DNA of 46,130 bases from Elusimicrobiota bacterium. Lineage in GTDB: Bacteria; Elusimicrobiota; Elusimicrobia; UBA1565; UBA9628. Location of the stretch: NCBI GenBank assembly GCA_016212825.1, contig JACRDS010000057.1, forward strand, positions 1 to 46,130. Reading direction: 5' to 3'. Shown here in pieces: positions 34,641 through 42,632 of the stretch (positions are counted from its first letter, which is position 1; the number at the start of each line of letters is the position of its first letter). A program made the position numbers and the translations under genes. The notes under the pieces were generated by a model. That model was given only the letters and a program-made list of their open reading frames with translations. It made no database searches and was not told the DNA's origin.

Positions 34641-35542
34641 CAGGGTTGAAGACCTGTGTCGCCGACCTGGAGGATTTCTTCGACAAGAACGTCGAGCGCT
34701 ACCTGGACGGCTGCTACGGCGGCAAGCAGCGCTATCCATCCAACGCGGTGCGCAAGAGCATCATGCTGCACTACGTGGACAAGTACTTCAAGTCCCGGAA
34801 GCGCAAGGTCCGCATCCTCGACGCGGGCTGCGGCGCCGGCAATCTCATGGTCGAGCTCCTCGACCGCGGCTATAAAGTCGAGGGGATGGACGTCAGCGCG
34901 AGCATGCTGGAGCATTGCCGCAGAGCCCTTTCCGCGAGAGGCTACAGCCCGGAGCTGGTCCAGAAAGGGGACGTCTTCGCGCTGTCGAAGCTCGTGCGGT
35001 CCCAATACGACCTGGTCCTCTGCGCCGGACTGCTCGGCTATCTGCCGCGGCACGACCTGGTCTTCGCGCAGATCAGGAAGGTGCTCAAACCGGACGGCCT
35101 GGTGATCACGGACATCATCAACCGGCTCTTCGACCTGTTTACGTTCAACAAGCACACCGTCGACTTCCTCGACAGGCTCTTCCAGGAGCAGGGGCTGCCG
35201 ACCGCGGTCCGCCGCTCCGTCACCCGGACGCTGGGCCGGCGGCTCGAGATCGGGAAGGAGTACGAGCTCAAGAAGTCGTTCAAGGGCGAGGAGATCGAGA
35301 GCTCGGAGGTGGATGTCGACTACAACTCCCTCAACTACGCCCGGAGGTTCGCGCAGGCCGGTTTCCGCCTCCGCGACGTCTGGTACTACCACCGGCACCC
35401 GATTCCCACGATATTCGAGCGGAGCTTCCCGAAGCTCTTCCAGCACTCGGGGCCCATCCCGCGCGGCCTGCCGCGCAACGAGTGGTACGACGCCCTGCTG
35501 TGCAACACCAGCGTGGTGGTCCTGGAGCGGGACAAGCGCTGA
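34637..35542 (+). CDS. SAM-dependent methyltransferase
   Basis: A 301-residue class I methyltransferase: ILDAGCGAGNLMVELL (motif I, SAM binding), VEGMDVSASML (acidic residue for the ribose), and LVLCAGLLGYLPRHDL (post II). About 50 residues precede the fold, and a C-terminal half of mixed composition follows. It is the last gene of the carbamoyltransferase operon. It overlaps the aminotransferase gene by four bases, with an AAAGGAGAGG ribosome site. The target is probably an amino or hydroxyl group on the glycan sugar. Its stop is 3 nt from the convergent SpsF gene. Confidence 0.88.
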   Translation: MTGLKTCVADLEDFFDKNVERYLDGCYGGKQRYPSNAVRKSIMLHYVDKYFKSRKRKVRILDAGCGAGNLMVELLDRGYKVEGMDVSASMLEHCRRALSARGYSPELVQKGDVFALSKLVRSQYDLVLCAGLLGYLPRHDLVFAQIRKVLKPDGLVITDIINRLFDLFTFNKHTVDFLDRLFQEQGLPTAVRRSVTRTLGRRLEIGKEYELKKSFKGEEIESSEVDVDYNSLNYARRFAQAGFRLRDVWYYHRHPIPTIFERSFPKLFQHSGPIPRGLPRNEWYDALLCNTSVVVLERDKR

Positions 35543-35545
35543 GGG

Positions 35546-36307
35546 TCAGCCGTCTTTCCGGAAGGCCTTCCAGCGCCGCGGCACGCGGGCGTTGATCCGG
35601 GCCAGCTCCGGGCGCTCGCGCAGGAAATCCAGGATCTGCGCCAGGGAGAAGTAGCCCTGCCCGAGGGCCGCGAAGTGCCCGACCACGGCCCTGATGAGCT
35701 CGAGGTCCTCCGGCGTGTCGACCTCGAGATAGACGTCGGGATGGCGGTAGCGCGGCGGCGCCTCCAGGTCGCGGATCCGGAAGACCTCGGGCCGGCGCAG
35801 GACGTTGAAGCTGGAATGCTCGCGCAGGGGGTCATCCGCGGCGGTGAGCCGATCCGCCTCGAGCAGGGCCGCGGCGGCATAGACGATGACTTCCTGGCCC
35901 GGGGGATACGTGGTCTTGCGCGAGTTGGTGAGGCAGTCGAGGGCGCGGGAATCCTTCAGGAAGGCGGAGACCACCTCGTCGACCAGTTCGGCATCCGGCA
36001 GGGGCGAGTCGCCGAAAAGCTCCACGTGGACGTCCGGTCTATGTTCACGGATGAGTCCGGCGATGCGCCCCAGGACGTCGTTCTCAGGGCCCCGATAGCA
36101 GGCCACGGCGTGGTCCTTGCAGAACTCGACGATGCGGTCGTCGGCGGCGCTGGTCGTGGTGGCGATGAGGATATCGTTCAGGAGTCGGCAGCGGCGCAGG
36201 CGTTCCACCTGCCACAGCAGCATGGGTTTGCCGCAGATGTCCTTGAGCACCTTCCCAGGCAGGCGGGAAGCTCCCATGCGCGCCTGGATCGAGGCGATGA
36301 CCTTCAT
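35546..36307 (-). CDS. spsF: SpsF-type cytidylyltransferase-like protein
   Basis: A 253-residue nucleotidyltransferase-fold protein. The nucleotide motif ASIQARMGASRLPGKVL (5-21) and GDSPL (99-103) are intact, and VYLEVDTPEDLELIRAV closes the domain. SpsF proteins occur in spore-coat and nonulosonic glycan loci and are presumed to activate a sugar with CTP. The track ORF starts at 36370, but the ATG at 36307 begins the conserved motif. It also has a TATAAT hexamer 7 nt upstream, consistent with a separate leaderless transcript. It is a useful intact comparator for the degenerate domain at 28883. Confidence 0.88.
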   Translation of the reverse strand: MKVIASIQARMGASRLPGKVLKDICGKPMLLWQVERLRRCRLLNDILIATTTSAADDRIVEFCKDHAVACYRGPENDVLGRIAGLIREHRPDVHVELFGDSPLPDAELVDEVVSAFLKDSRALDCLTNSRKTTYPPGQEVIVYAAAALLEADRLTAADDPLREHSSFNVLRRPEVFRIRDLEAPPRYRHPDVYLEVDTPEDLELIRAVVGHFAALGQGYFSLAQILDFLRERPELARINARVPRRWKAFRKDG

Positions 36308-36314
36308 GGCGGGG

Positions 36315-36320
36315 ATTATA
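36315..36320 (-). promoter_or_regulatory. Perfect TATAAT -10 hexamer before spsF
   Basis: TATAAT on the minus strand sits just after the stop of the upstream gene and exactly 7 nt before the spsF ATG. No -35 is visible in the GC-rich upstream coding sequence, and no inverted repeat is present. Confidence 0.45.
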
Positions 36321-38222
36321 CTAATCCGCCGGCGCCGGCCACCGCCGCACCAGGTCCTCGGGGACCGCATGCCGTTCCAAGTAGCCGGCCACGGCGCCGT
36401 CGAGAGCTTGCCGGACGGGGGCGCCGGAAAGGATGCGGTCCAGGTAGTCCGAGATGAACCCTCCGACCCGGGCCGGAGCCAGGGTGTCGTCGAAGTGATT
36501 GATCCACCGGCGCCTCCGGGAGAAGTCGCCGATGGAGCCGTCGCCTCGCGAGGCGGCGGCCAGGGCGGCCTTGAAGTCGGCCAGCGAGCGGTACACCACC
36601 TTCTGCCCCGGGTCTTCGTACAGCGGGCTGTCGGGCCAGCCGCAGCAGTCCCAGTGCACGGCCCGGGCGCCGTGCGCGGCGGCCACCACGCCGGCGCTGT
36701 TGATGTTGAAGCAGGCGCAGAGGTCCATGGCCAGTCCGACCGTGATGGGAGAGACCGTGAAATCGGCTATGAAAAGCCGGCCCTCACCCATGAGGCGCGT
36801 CATCCGTTCCTTCAGGCGCGGGCCGCCGGGCAGGCCGCCATAATTCTCCAGCCGGAATGACTTCGGCTTGATAAGCGCGCCCCAGGATGGGTTCACTTCC
36901 AACAGGTCGATGATGGCGGTGATGAAAGCGGCCAGGTCGTCCTGGGTCACGAAGAGGTTGTGGGAGGCCGAGGAGTCGAAGACGGCCAGCTTGAAGGATA
37001 CCCGCGGGCCGAAGCTCGGCAGGCCGGGACCCGACTCTTTTTCCGGCAGCAGCCAGATGCCGCAGGGCAGCAGATAGGCGCAGCCGTGGCCCTTGTTCTC
37101 GACCCAGTCCAGGGCCGACCGGCCCCAGACGAAGTAGACGTGCTCCTGGTAATTCAGAGAGGGCTCCTTGAGCGGGGCGGGGAGGAAGGAGTGATGGGAG
37201 CTCAACATGATGCCGCCGGCCTGCTCCAGGGCGCGGACCTGGGGGCCGCGCTTCCAGAACGCCTCCTGGTGGTGGATGAACAGCTTGACCTGGAAGCGCT
37301 GGAAGACGGCGGTCCAGATGCGGACCAGCAGTTCGTACTCGACATGCAGGAGATGCAGCCAGAACGGCAGCTTCTCGGGTCGGCACAGTAAGCGGCGCAG
37401 GAAGCCCGACCCCTCTCCGAGGCCTAGGCGCATGAGCCTGGCGGGCCGATGGCAGTCCACCCAATGGTAGCCGGCTTGCGAGATCTTGCGGGCGGTCTCA
37501 TCCGTCAGAGGCGTCTCGGGACGGTCCAGGCAGAACACGAAGTCTACGTCATCGCGAGGGACATGCGGCTTCCAGAAGAGCCGCGAGGCGAAGCCGGTCA
37601 GGATCGTGTGCTCGTACTCGATCCACACGGAAGGCCTGATGCGGTACTGGCTGTGCCGAGGCCGAGCCAAGGGGGTCTGCGGCAGGATGGCCGTGGCGAT
37701 GAGGTGGAGCGGCCGCGCCAGGGCGCGCAGGTGGTCTTGCCAGGAGAACGACTGCGCCATCCTGAAGCCGTCGTGCCGATAGCCGAGCAGCAGCGCGGCA
37801 TTGGCCGGATGGCGGCGCAGGTAGAGGACGTGCTCCGCCGCGAGGCCGCGCGCGGCCTTCTCCACCATCACGATGAATCCCATGCGGTCGAGGAGATGGC
37901 AGCCGAGGAAATGTTTGGCTGTGGCGCGGAAGCGCGACCCGGGCGCGAGGCCGCAGCGCTCGCAGAAGAGCTCTAGACAGCGGTCAAGTTCGCCGTCCTG
38001 CCGATAGTAGAGGGTGCGGCCCCGCGCGTCGGCGCCGGCGAGGGTCAGTTCGGCAGGCCGGAACCTTCCGAAGAGGCCGCGGCCTTGGAGAGCCTGCAGG
38101 AGACGGGCGGCCGCGGCGCCGGTCCGATGCTCATCGTAGCGGATCTCGGCTGCGCCCGACCAGGTGCGGGGCCAGAGCGCGAGCAGATCGAGGAGCCCGA
38201 GCTGTTCGACCCAGACGGTCAT
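36321..38222 (-). CDS. Large putative glycosyltransferase/surface-polysaccharide protein, unrecognised family
   Basis: A 633-residue protein with no signal peptide or clear membrane helix. The C-terminal half has a GT-B-like donor region: WGALIKPKSF, then RLFIADFTVSPITVGLAMDL, then NINSAGVVAAAHGARAVHWD. This order (an acidic/Ser-Pro loop followed by a helix and a strand) recalls surface-carbohydrate proteins with a PFTS-type motif. The N-terminal 300 residues are rich in Arg, His and aromatic residues and are not recognised. It is the last gene of the NeuB2-NeuC operon, overlapping neuD by ATGA. It may be the transferase that uses the CMP-sugar. Confidence 0.6.
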   Translation of the reverse strand: MTVWVEQLGLLDLLALWPRTWSGAAEIRYDEHRTGAAAARLLQALQGRGLFGRFRPAELTLAGADARGRTLYYRQDGELDRCLELFCERCGLAPGSRFRATAKHFLGCHLLDRMGFIVMVEKAARGLAAEHVLYLRRHPANAALLLGYRHDGFRMAQSFSWQDHLRALARPLHLIATAILPQTPLARPRHSQYRIRPSVWIEYEHTILTGFASRLFWKPHVPRDDVDFVFCLDRPETPLTDETARKISQAGYHWVDCHRPARLMRLGLGEGSGFLRRLLCRPEKLPFWLHLLHVEYELLVRIWTAVFQRFQVKLFIHHQEAFWKRGPQVRALEQAGGIMLSSHHSFLPAPLKEPSLNYQEHVYFVWGRSALDWVENKGHGCAYLLPCGIWLLPEKESGPGLPSFGPRVSFKLAVFDSSASHNLFVTQDDLAAFITAIIDLLEVNPSWGALIKPKSFRLENYGGLPGGPRLKERMTRLMGEGRLFIADFTVSPITVGLAMDLCACFNINSAGVVAAAHGARAVHWDCCGWPDSPLYEDPGQKVVYRSLADFKAALAAASRGDGSIGDFSRRRRWINHFDDTLAPARVGGFISDYLDRILSGAPVRQALDGAVAGYLERHAVPEDLVRRWPAPAD

Positions 38223-38872
38223 GCCGGCCGCGCTCGCCGCGGGATCCGGGCCGGGACGCCGACGGCCGTCTTCCCAGCCGGGATGTCTCGGGTGACCACG
38301 GCGCCGGCCGCCACAAGGGCTCGGCGGCCGACATGCTTCCCCTGGAGGAGGACGGCGCCGATCCCGATGAAGGCGCCATCGTCCACGATCACCCCTCCGG
38401 AGAGCAGCGCCCCGGGGCCGATGAAGACGCCCTCGCCCAGGACGCAGTCGTGCTCGATCACCGCCGCAGTGTTGACGACGCAGTCCCGTCCGACGACGGC
38501 CCCCGGATTGACGATCGCGCCGGCCATGACCTGGGAGCCTTCCCCGAGCCGGGCCTGATCGGAGATGACGGCTCCGGGATGGACCAGCGCCGGGAGCTTG
38601 AAACCGAGCCGACGCAGTCTGGTCGCGAGGCTCAGCCGGGGCGCCGTGTCCTTTATGGAGCCGACTCCGACGGCGGCATGGCGTATCCCCCGGCGGAACA
38701 GGCGGGGCAGCAGCTCGTCGCCGCCCAGGACCCGGCAGCCGGGGATGGCGGTGCGGGGCGCCGCCGGATCCACGGCTCCCACCAGGTCGTAGCGTCCGTC
38801 CAGGCGGATGATGTCCGCCAGGACCTTTGCGTGTCCGCCGGCGCCGACCAGGACCAGGGCGGGCTTCTTCAC
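38219..38872 (-). CDS. Sugar O/N-acetyltransferase, NeuD/PglD family
   Basis: A 217-residue protein. The N-terminal Rossmann-like domain (ALVLVGAGGHAKVLADIIR, about 1-85) binds the nucleotide sugar. The C-terminal left-handed beta-helix has hexapeptide repeats and AAVIEHDCVLGEGVFIGPGA, where the His is the expected catalytic base. PglD acetylates UDP-4-amino-sugar to UDP-diacetylbacillosamine; NeuD O-acetylates sialic acid. It starts at a GTG at 38872, overlapping the PIG-L stop as GTGA. The track does not show this start because its ORF extends to 40021 through a wrong frame. In a NeuB/NeuC operon either role fits. Confidence 0.88.
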   Translation of the reverse strand: MKKPALVLVGAGGHAKVLADIIRLDGRYDLVGAVDPAAPRTAIPGCRVLGGDELLPRLFRRGIRHAAVGVGSIKDTAPRLSLATRLRRLGFKLPALVHPGAVISDQARLGEGSQVMAGAIVNPGAVVGRDCVVNTAAVIEHDCVLGEGVFIGPGALLSGGVIVDDGAFIGIGAVLLQGKHVGRRALVAAGAVVTRDIPAGKTAVGVPARIPRRARPA

Positions 38873-39537
38873 CAGCGCTCCTGGAGCAGGCAGAACGCCT
38901 CGGCGCAGCGGAAGCCGGCCGTCCCGCCGCGCCACAGGGCCAGGGCCCGGACGCGGTCGGCGCTGCGTGGGAACGGGTGGGCGCCTATCTCCCCGGCGTA
39001 GAGGCGGAAGGCCGAGACCTTGCGCTCCAGGAACGCCGTGATGTCGCAGAAGCTGTTCGGGCAGAAAGCGGACTCCTGAGAGGGCAGGGCGGCATCCGTC
39101 TCGGACAGGGTCTCGTAGCTCCACGCCCGGGCGAGGCTGGGGCACCGGAAGGCCTTGAGGCAACTGGCCGTCGCCTCGAACGCGACGCGATGGTCGGAGT
39201 GGACGTCGCCGCGGTGAGGGAGGAAGATGCCCTCCGGCGCGATATCCTTGAGGAGTCTCCCGATCGCGGCGACGAGGTCCTTGCGGGGAGAGTCCGAGAG
39301 GCTCTGCGCGGGGAACGGCAGCTGGTGGACGCCGGCGAACCGATAGAATCGGGAGACCCGCCGGATCTCCTCGCCGCGGGCCCGGATCTGCCGGGCGGAG
39401 TAGCCGCCGGAGCGCGTCATCCGAGTGAGGATGGCCCAATGCACCGAAGCGCCCTCGGCGATGAGGCGCAGGAGCGTGCCGCCGCAACCGAGGGTCTCGT
39501 CGTCCGGATGGGGCGCCAAGACCAGTATCGTCTTCAT
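38869..39537 (-). CDS. PIG-L family sugar N-deacetylase
   Basis: A 222-residue zinc-dependent deacetylase. The metal motif APHPDDETLG (residues 8-17) and HSDH (113-116) are intact. It would remove an N-acetyl group from a sugar or sugar nucleotide. The track ORF begins at 39732. The true ATG at 39537 overlaps the formyltransferase stop as ATGA, and everything before it is out of frame. Immediate coupling to a formyltransferase suggests that the freed amine is re-acylated with formyl. Confidence 0.92.
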   Translation of the reverse strand: MKTILVLAPHPDDETLGCGGTLLRLIAEGASVHWAILTRMTRSGGYSARQIRARGEEIRRVSRFYRFAGVHQLPFPAQSLSDSPRKDLVAAIGRLLKDIAPEGIFLPHRGDVHSDHRVAFEATASCLKAFRCPSLARAWSYETLSETDAALPSQESAFCPNSFCDITAFLERKVSAFRLYAGEIGAHPFPRSADRVRALALWRGGTAGFRCAEAFCLLQERW

Positions 39538-40424
39538 AGGATGTACTCTCCCTTGCTGGGGGTTTCGGGGAACTCGTGCTCCAGGATGTCCAGGGCGGCG
39601 TCTCCGGTCTTGACGCGGAAGAGTCCCGGCCGCGCCTCCAGCACCTGGCCCGGTTCGATGTTGTCTTGACGAGGGGCATCCTGCGCGATGCGGGTCTTCC
39701 AAATCCTGATGTCGGCCCCGCGGAATCTGCACAGCGCCCCCCCGTAGGGCCGCGCGAGAGCGCGGACCAGGTCATGGATGCGGCGGGAGGACATGCGCCA
39801 ATCGATGAGCCCGTCCGCGGCCGTGCGCTTGCGCCAGGAGTTGGCCCGAGAATGGTCTTGCGGGGTCCGGGTATAGATGCCGCGGGCCAGCTCCGGCACG
39901 CCTTCCTGGAGCATGGCGGCGCCGAGGTCGCAGACCCGCTCGTAGACGGAGCCGGCGTCATCCTCGGGAGATATCGTGAAAGGGCGCTGCTTCCAGATGT
40001 CCCCGCCGTCCACGCTCTCATCGAGCCAGAAGAAGGTGAGACCGCTCTCCGAGAGACCGTTGGCGATGGCCCAGATGATGGGGTGGCGGCCGCGGTTGGC
40101 GGGCAGCAGGGCCGGATGGCTGCCGATGGAGCCGACCTTGGGCAGCTTCAGGATGTCCCGAGGCACGATCTGGGAGAGGCCCAGGACGAAGAGGAGATCG
40201 CATCTCGCCGCGGCCAGGTAGTCGCGTTCGTCGGCGATGCGCTCGAAGTAGCGGACTTGCTTCCGATGGCGCGTCGCGACGTCCGCCAGGTCGCGGTAAT
40301 CGCTGTTATTCCCGGCGTTGCGAGGGCAGAGGATGCCTGCCACCTCCAGGGGCGAGTCCAGGAGCACGGCCAAGCAGCGGGCGCTGAATTCGACGGCTCC
40401 GACGAAGACGCAGCGCGGCTTCAT
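39534..40424 (-). CDS. Formyltransferase-family protein (sugar N-formyltransferase-like)
   Basis: A 296-residue protein of the methionyl-tRNA/sugar formyltransferase fold, using 10-formyl-tetrahydrofolate. The catalytic region is IGSHPALLPANRGRHPIIWA with ESVDGGDIW: His103 and Asp139 are kept. The Asn normally two residues before the His is Gly (G101). Such GxH variants seem common in nonulosonic acid loci, so the chemistry may differ from the standard Asn-His-Asp enzyme. The track ORF extends to 40976; the ATG at 40424 overlaps the neuC stop. It probably N-formylates the amine made by the adjacent PIG-L enzyme. Confidence 0.85.
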   Translation of the reverse strand: MKPRCVFVGAVEFSARCLAVLLDSPLEVAGILCPRNAGNNSDYRDLADVATRHRKQVRYFERIADERDYLAAARCDLLFVLGLSQIVPRDILKLPKVGSIGSHPALLPANRGRHPIIWAIANGLSESGLTFFWLDESVDGGDIWKQRPFTISPEDDAGSVYERVCDLGAAMLQEGVPELARGIYTRTPQDHSRANSWRKRTAADGLIDWRMSSRRIHDLVRALARPYGGALCRFRGADIRIWKTRIAQDAPRQDNIEPGQVLEARPGLFRVKTGDAALDILEHEFPETPSKGEYIL

Positions 40425-41587
40425 CGCGGTGTGAAGAACGATTTCTTGACCAAGGCTTGGTCGAGAGGTATCCGCGCCAGGACGGCGGCGATCCGCAGCG
40501 AGGCATCCCGTCCCGCGTAGGGGTTGTGCAGGCCCTGGAGCCGCCTGCGCCAGCGCGGGTCCATCGCCTTGTCGATGGCTGCGGCGATGGCCCGCGCCGA
40601 GCCGCCCTTCACGTCGATGACGTTGGCGGCCCGCAGCCGGCCGCTCTGCCGGTTCCCGATATTGACCGCGGGCAGGCGGAAGGAGGGGGCCTCGATGAGG
40701 CCGCTCGAGGAATTGCCGACCATCAGGGCGGCGTGCTTGAGCAAGGAGAGGTAGCGCAGCCGCCCCAGGGAGGCATGCGCCACGGCCCGAGCCGGGTGGC
40801 GCCGGACGAAGTCCCCGATGCGACGGATGATGGGAGAGTTCTCCGTGTCCATGTTGGGGAAGGTGAACACCCAGAACAGGGCGGGGAAGTGCTCCAAGGC
40901 CTGGATCAGACGACGGCTCTCCTGGGCGGCGCAGCCGCGCTCCAAGGTGACCGGATGATAGGTCACGATTCCCCACGGCTCTTGCATCGGCAGGCGCAGC
41001 TCCTCGGCCAGAGCGGCCTTGCTGTGGAGGGGGAGCCTCTGGATTCCGTCGAGGCCGGGGGATCCGAACCGGAAGACCCTCCCGGGCGCCTCACCCATGC
41101 GCAGCAACCTCTCCCGGTACGTTTCCGTGGCGGGGAAGTGGATGTGGCTCAGCTTCGTGACGGCATGGCGGATCTGTTCATCGATGAGGCCTTCGGTCGC
41201 TTCTCCGCCGTGGATATGGGCCACCGGGAGGCGGAACGGCAGCGCCGCGCTGGCCGCGGAGAGTATCTCGTAGCGGTCGCCGAGCACCACCAGGAGGTCC
41301 GGCTTGAGGCGGCTGTAGGTCTGGGCGAATCCCAGGGTGCCCCGTCCCATGGCCTGGGCGATATCGCATCCCGAGTCCCCGCGCAGGCCGAGGTCGATGC
41401 GGGCCGCGATGGGAAGCCCGTCCCGCTCGATCTCCCGGACGGTGAGGCCGAATCGCCGCATCAGGTGCTGGCCGGTGACGATGAGCAGGAGCCGCAGGTC
41501 CGGGCGCCTGCGGATGGCGTCCAGGAGCCCCTTGAGCAGGCCGTAGTCGGAACGGGCGCCCGTCACCACGGCGATGCGTCTTCTCAT
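40421..41587 (-). CDS. neuC: Hydrolysing UDP-sugar 2-epimerase (NeuC/LegG type)
   Basis: A 388-residue enzyme that epimerises C2 and releases UDP, giving the ManNAc-type or 2,4-diacetamido-trideoxymannose substrate for NeuB. Motifs are VTGARSDYGLL, VVLGDRYEIL, AHIHGGEATEG and HAVTKLSHIHF. The end (VGNSSSGLIEAPSF) is the UDP-binding region. The ATG at 41587 overlaps the NeuB2 stop as ATGA; the track's TTG at 41602 is less likely. Given the CapD, PglE and PglD homologues here, UDP-diacetylbacillosamine (legionaminic route) is a better substrate guess than UDP-GlcNAc. Confidence 0.92.
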   Translation of the reverse strand: MRRRIAVVTGARSDYGLLKGLLDAIRRRPDLRLLLIVTGQHLMRRFGLTVREIERDGLPIAARIDLGLRGDSGCDIAQAMGRGTLGFAQTYSRLKPDLLVVLGDRYEILSAASAALPFRLPVAHIHGGEATEGLIDEQIRHAVTKLSHIHFPATETYRERLLRMGEAPGRVFRFGSPGLDGIQRLPLHSKAALAEELRLPMQEPWGIVTYHPVTLERGCAAQESRRLIQALEHFPALFWVFTFPNMDTENSPIIRRIGDFVRRHPARAVAHASLGRLRYLSLLKHAALMVGNSSSGLIEAPSFRLPAVNIGNRQSGRLRAANVIDVKGGSARAIAAAIDKAMDPRWRRRLQGLHNPYAGRDASLRIAAVLARIPLDQALVKKSFFTPR

Positions 41588-42609
41588 CGGAGCATGTCCC
41601 AACGGAGCAGGGTGTCCGCCTCCGCGGGGCGGCGCAAGGTCCGACCGACGACCTTTCTGGCCAGGGTCGGGGGGATGCCGGTGCCCGGCCGTTTGAACGC
41701 CAGGGAGTCGAGCCGGAGCGGGACGCCCGCCTCCATTCGTCTGGCCAAGACCACGCTGCGCCTGGAGACCCGGCGGATCTCTGCCTCCGAGGGGCGGGGC
41801 GTCTTGACCCCGTCCCCGAGGGCCTCCACGGCCTGCCGCAGGCTCACGACCAGATCCCGCAACTCCCGGGCATCGAGGGAGACCGCATGGTCCGGCCCGG
41901 GCAGGCCCTTGTCGAGGGTGAAATGCTTCTCGATGATCCGCGCCCCTAGAGCGGCGGCCGCCACTGCCACGGCGATGCCGGGCGTATGGTCGGAGTAGCC
42001 GACCGGGACCTTGAAGGCCTCGGCCAGCGTGGACATGGCGCGCAGGTTGGAGTCCTCCGGCTTGGCGGGATAGTTGGAGACGCAGTGGAGCAGGGCGAGG
42101 TCGCGGTTGCCGGCGCGGCGCAAGACTTGGACCGCGGACCGGACTTCTGCGAACGTGCTCATCCCTGTGGATAGGATCACCGGCCTTCCCTTGCGGGCCA
42201 CATGCGCGAGCAGGAACGGGTTGGTGACCTCCCCGGAGGGGAGCTTGAAGGCCTTCATGCCCAGGCGCTCGAGGAAGTCGGCGCTCTCCTCGTCGAACGG
42301 CGTGGACAGGAACAGTATCCTCCGTCTGCGGCAGCGCGCCAGGACGGCCTCATGCGCGGCCGGGTTCAGTTCGAGCGCCTTGAGCATGTCGCGCTGCGAG
42401 GCGCTGCCGCGGGAGCCCCGTCTTTGGTAGCGTGCCTTGGGGGCATCGGCGCAGGCCAGGGCTTCGGCCCGGAAGGTCTGGAATTTGACGGCGTCCGCGC
42501 CGGCCGCGGCCGCGGCGTCCACCAGGCGCAGGGCCAAGTCCTGGCGGCCATTGTGGTTGACCCCGGCTTCAGCGATTACGAAAGGCCTGCCCGATGGGAG
42601 AAAATCCAT
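41584..42609 (-). CDS. neuB: N-acylneuraminate/legionaminate synthase, copy 2
   Basis: A 341-residue NeuB-family enzyme with FVIAEAGVNHNGR, DAVKFQTFRAE, FLSTPFDEES, ILSTGMSTFAEV, GYSDHTPGIAVA and EKHFTLDKGLPGPDHAVS, plus a C-terminal SAF domain (about 280-341). It condenses PEP with the NeuC product. It opens a six-gene operon (neuB, neuC, formyltransferase, PIG-L, neuD/pglD, putative glycosyltransferase) right behind operator site 4. Its classical GPDHAVS motif, against GGDNPMS in copy 1, suggests that it is the main legionaminic-type synthase. Confidence 0.94.
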   Translation of the reverse strand: MDFLPSGRPFVIAEAGVNHNGRQDLALRLVDAAAAAGADAVKFQTFRAEALACADAPKARYQRRGSRGSASQRDMLKALELNPAAHEAVLARCRRRRILFLSTPFDEESADFLERLGMKAFKLPSGEVTNPFLLAHVARKGRPVILSTGMSTFAEVRSAVQVLRRAGNRDLALLHCVSNYPAKPEDSNLRAMSTLAEAFKVPVGYSDHTPGIAVAVAAAALGARIIEKHFTLDKGLPGPDHAVSLDARELRDLVVSLRQAVEALGDGVKTPRPSEAEIRRVSRRSVVLARRMEAGVPLRLDSLAFKRPGTGIPPTLARKVVGRTLRRPAEADTLLRWDMLR

Positions 42610-42620
42610 GCAATGAAAGG

Positions 42621-42626
42621 ATTATA
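42621..42626 (-). promoter_or_regulatory. Perfect TATAAT -10 hexamer for the neuB2-neuC operon
   Basis: TATAAT on the minus strand lies 11 nt before the ATG at 42609 and 6 nt after inverted repeat site 4. This is the same spacing as at site 2. The repeat overlaps where a -35 would be. Confidence 0.6.
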
Positions 42627-42632
42627 GCATGT

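Noticed and set aside
39534-40976. Long ORFs extending upstream of the formyltransferase, PIG-L, NeuD, radical SAM and TIM-barrel genes
   Set aside because: The upstream parts are out-of-frame readings of neighbouring genes. Internal ATG or GTG codons with 4-nt overlaps fit the true starts.
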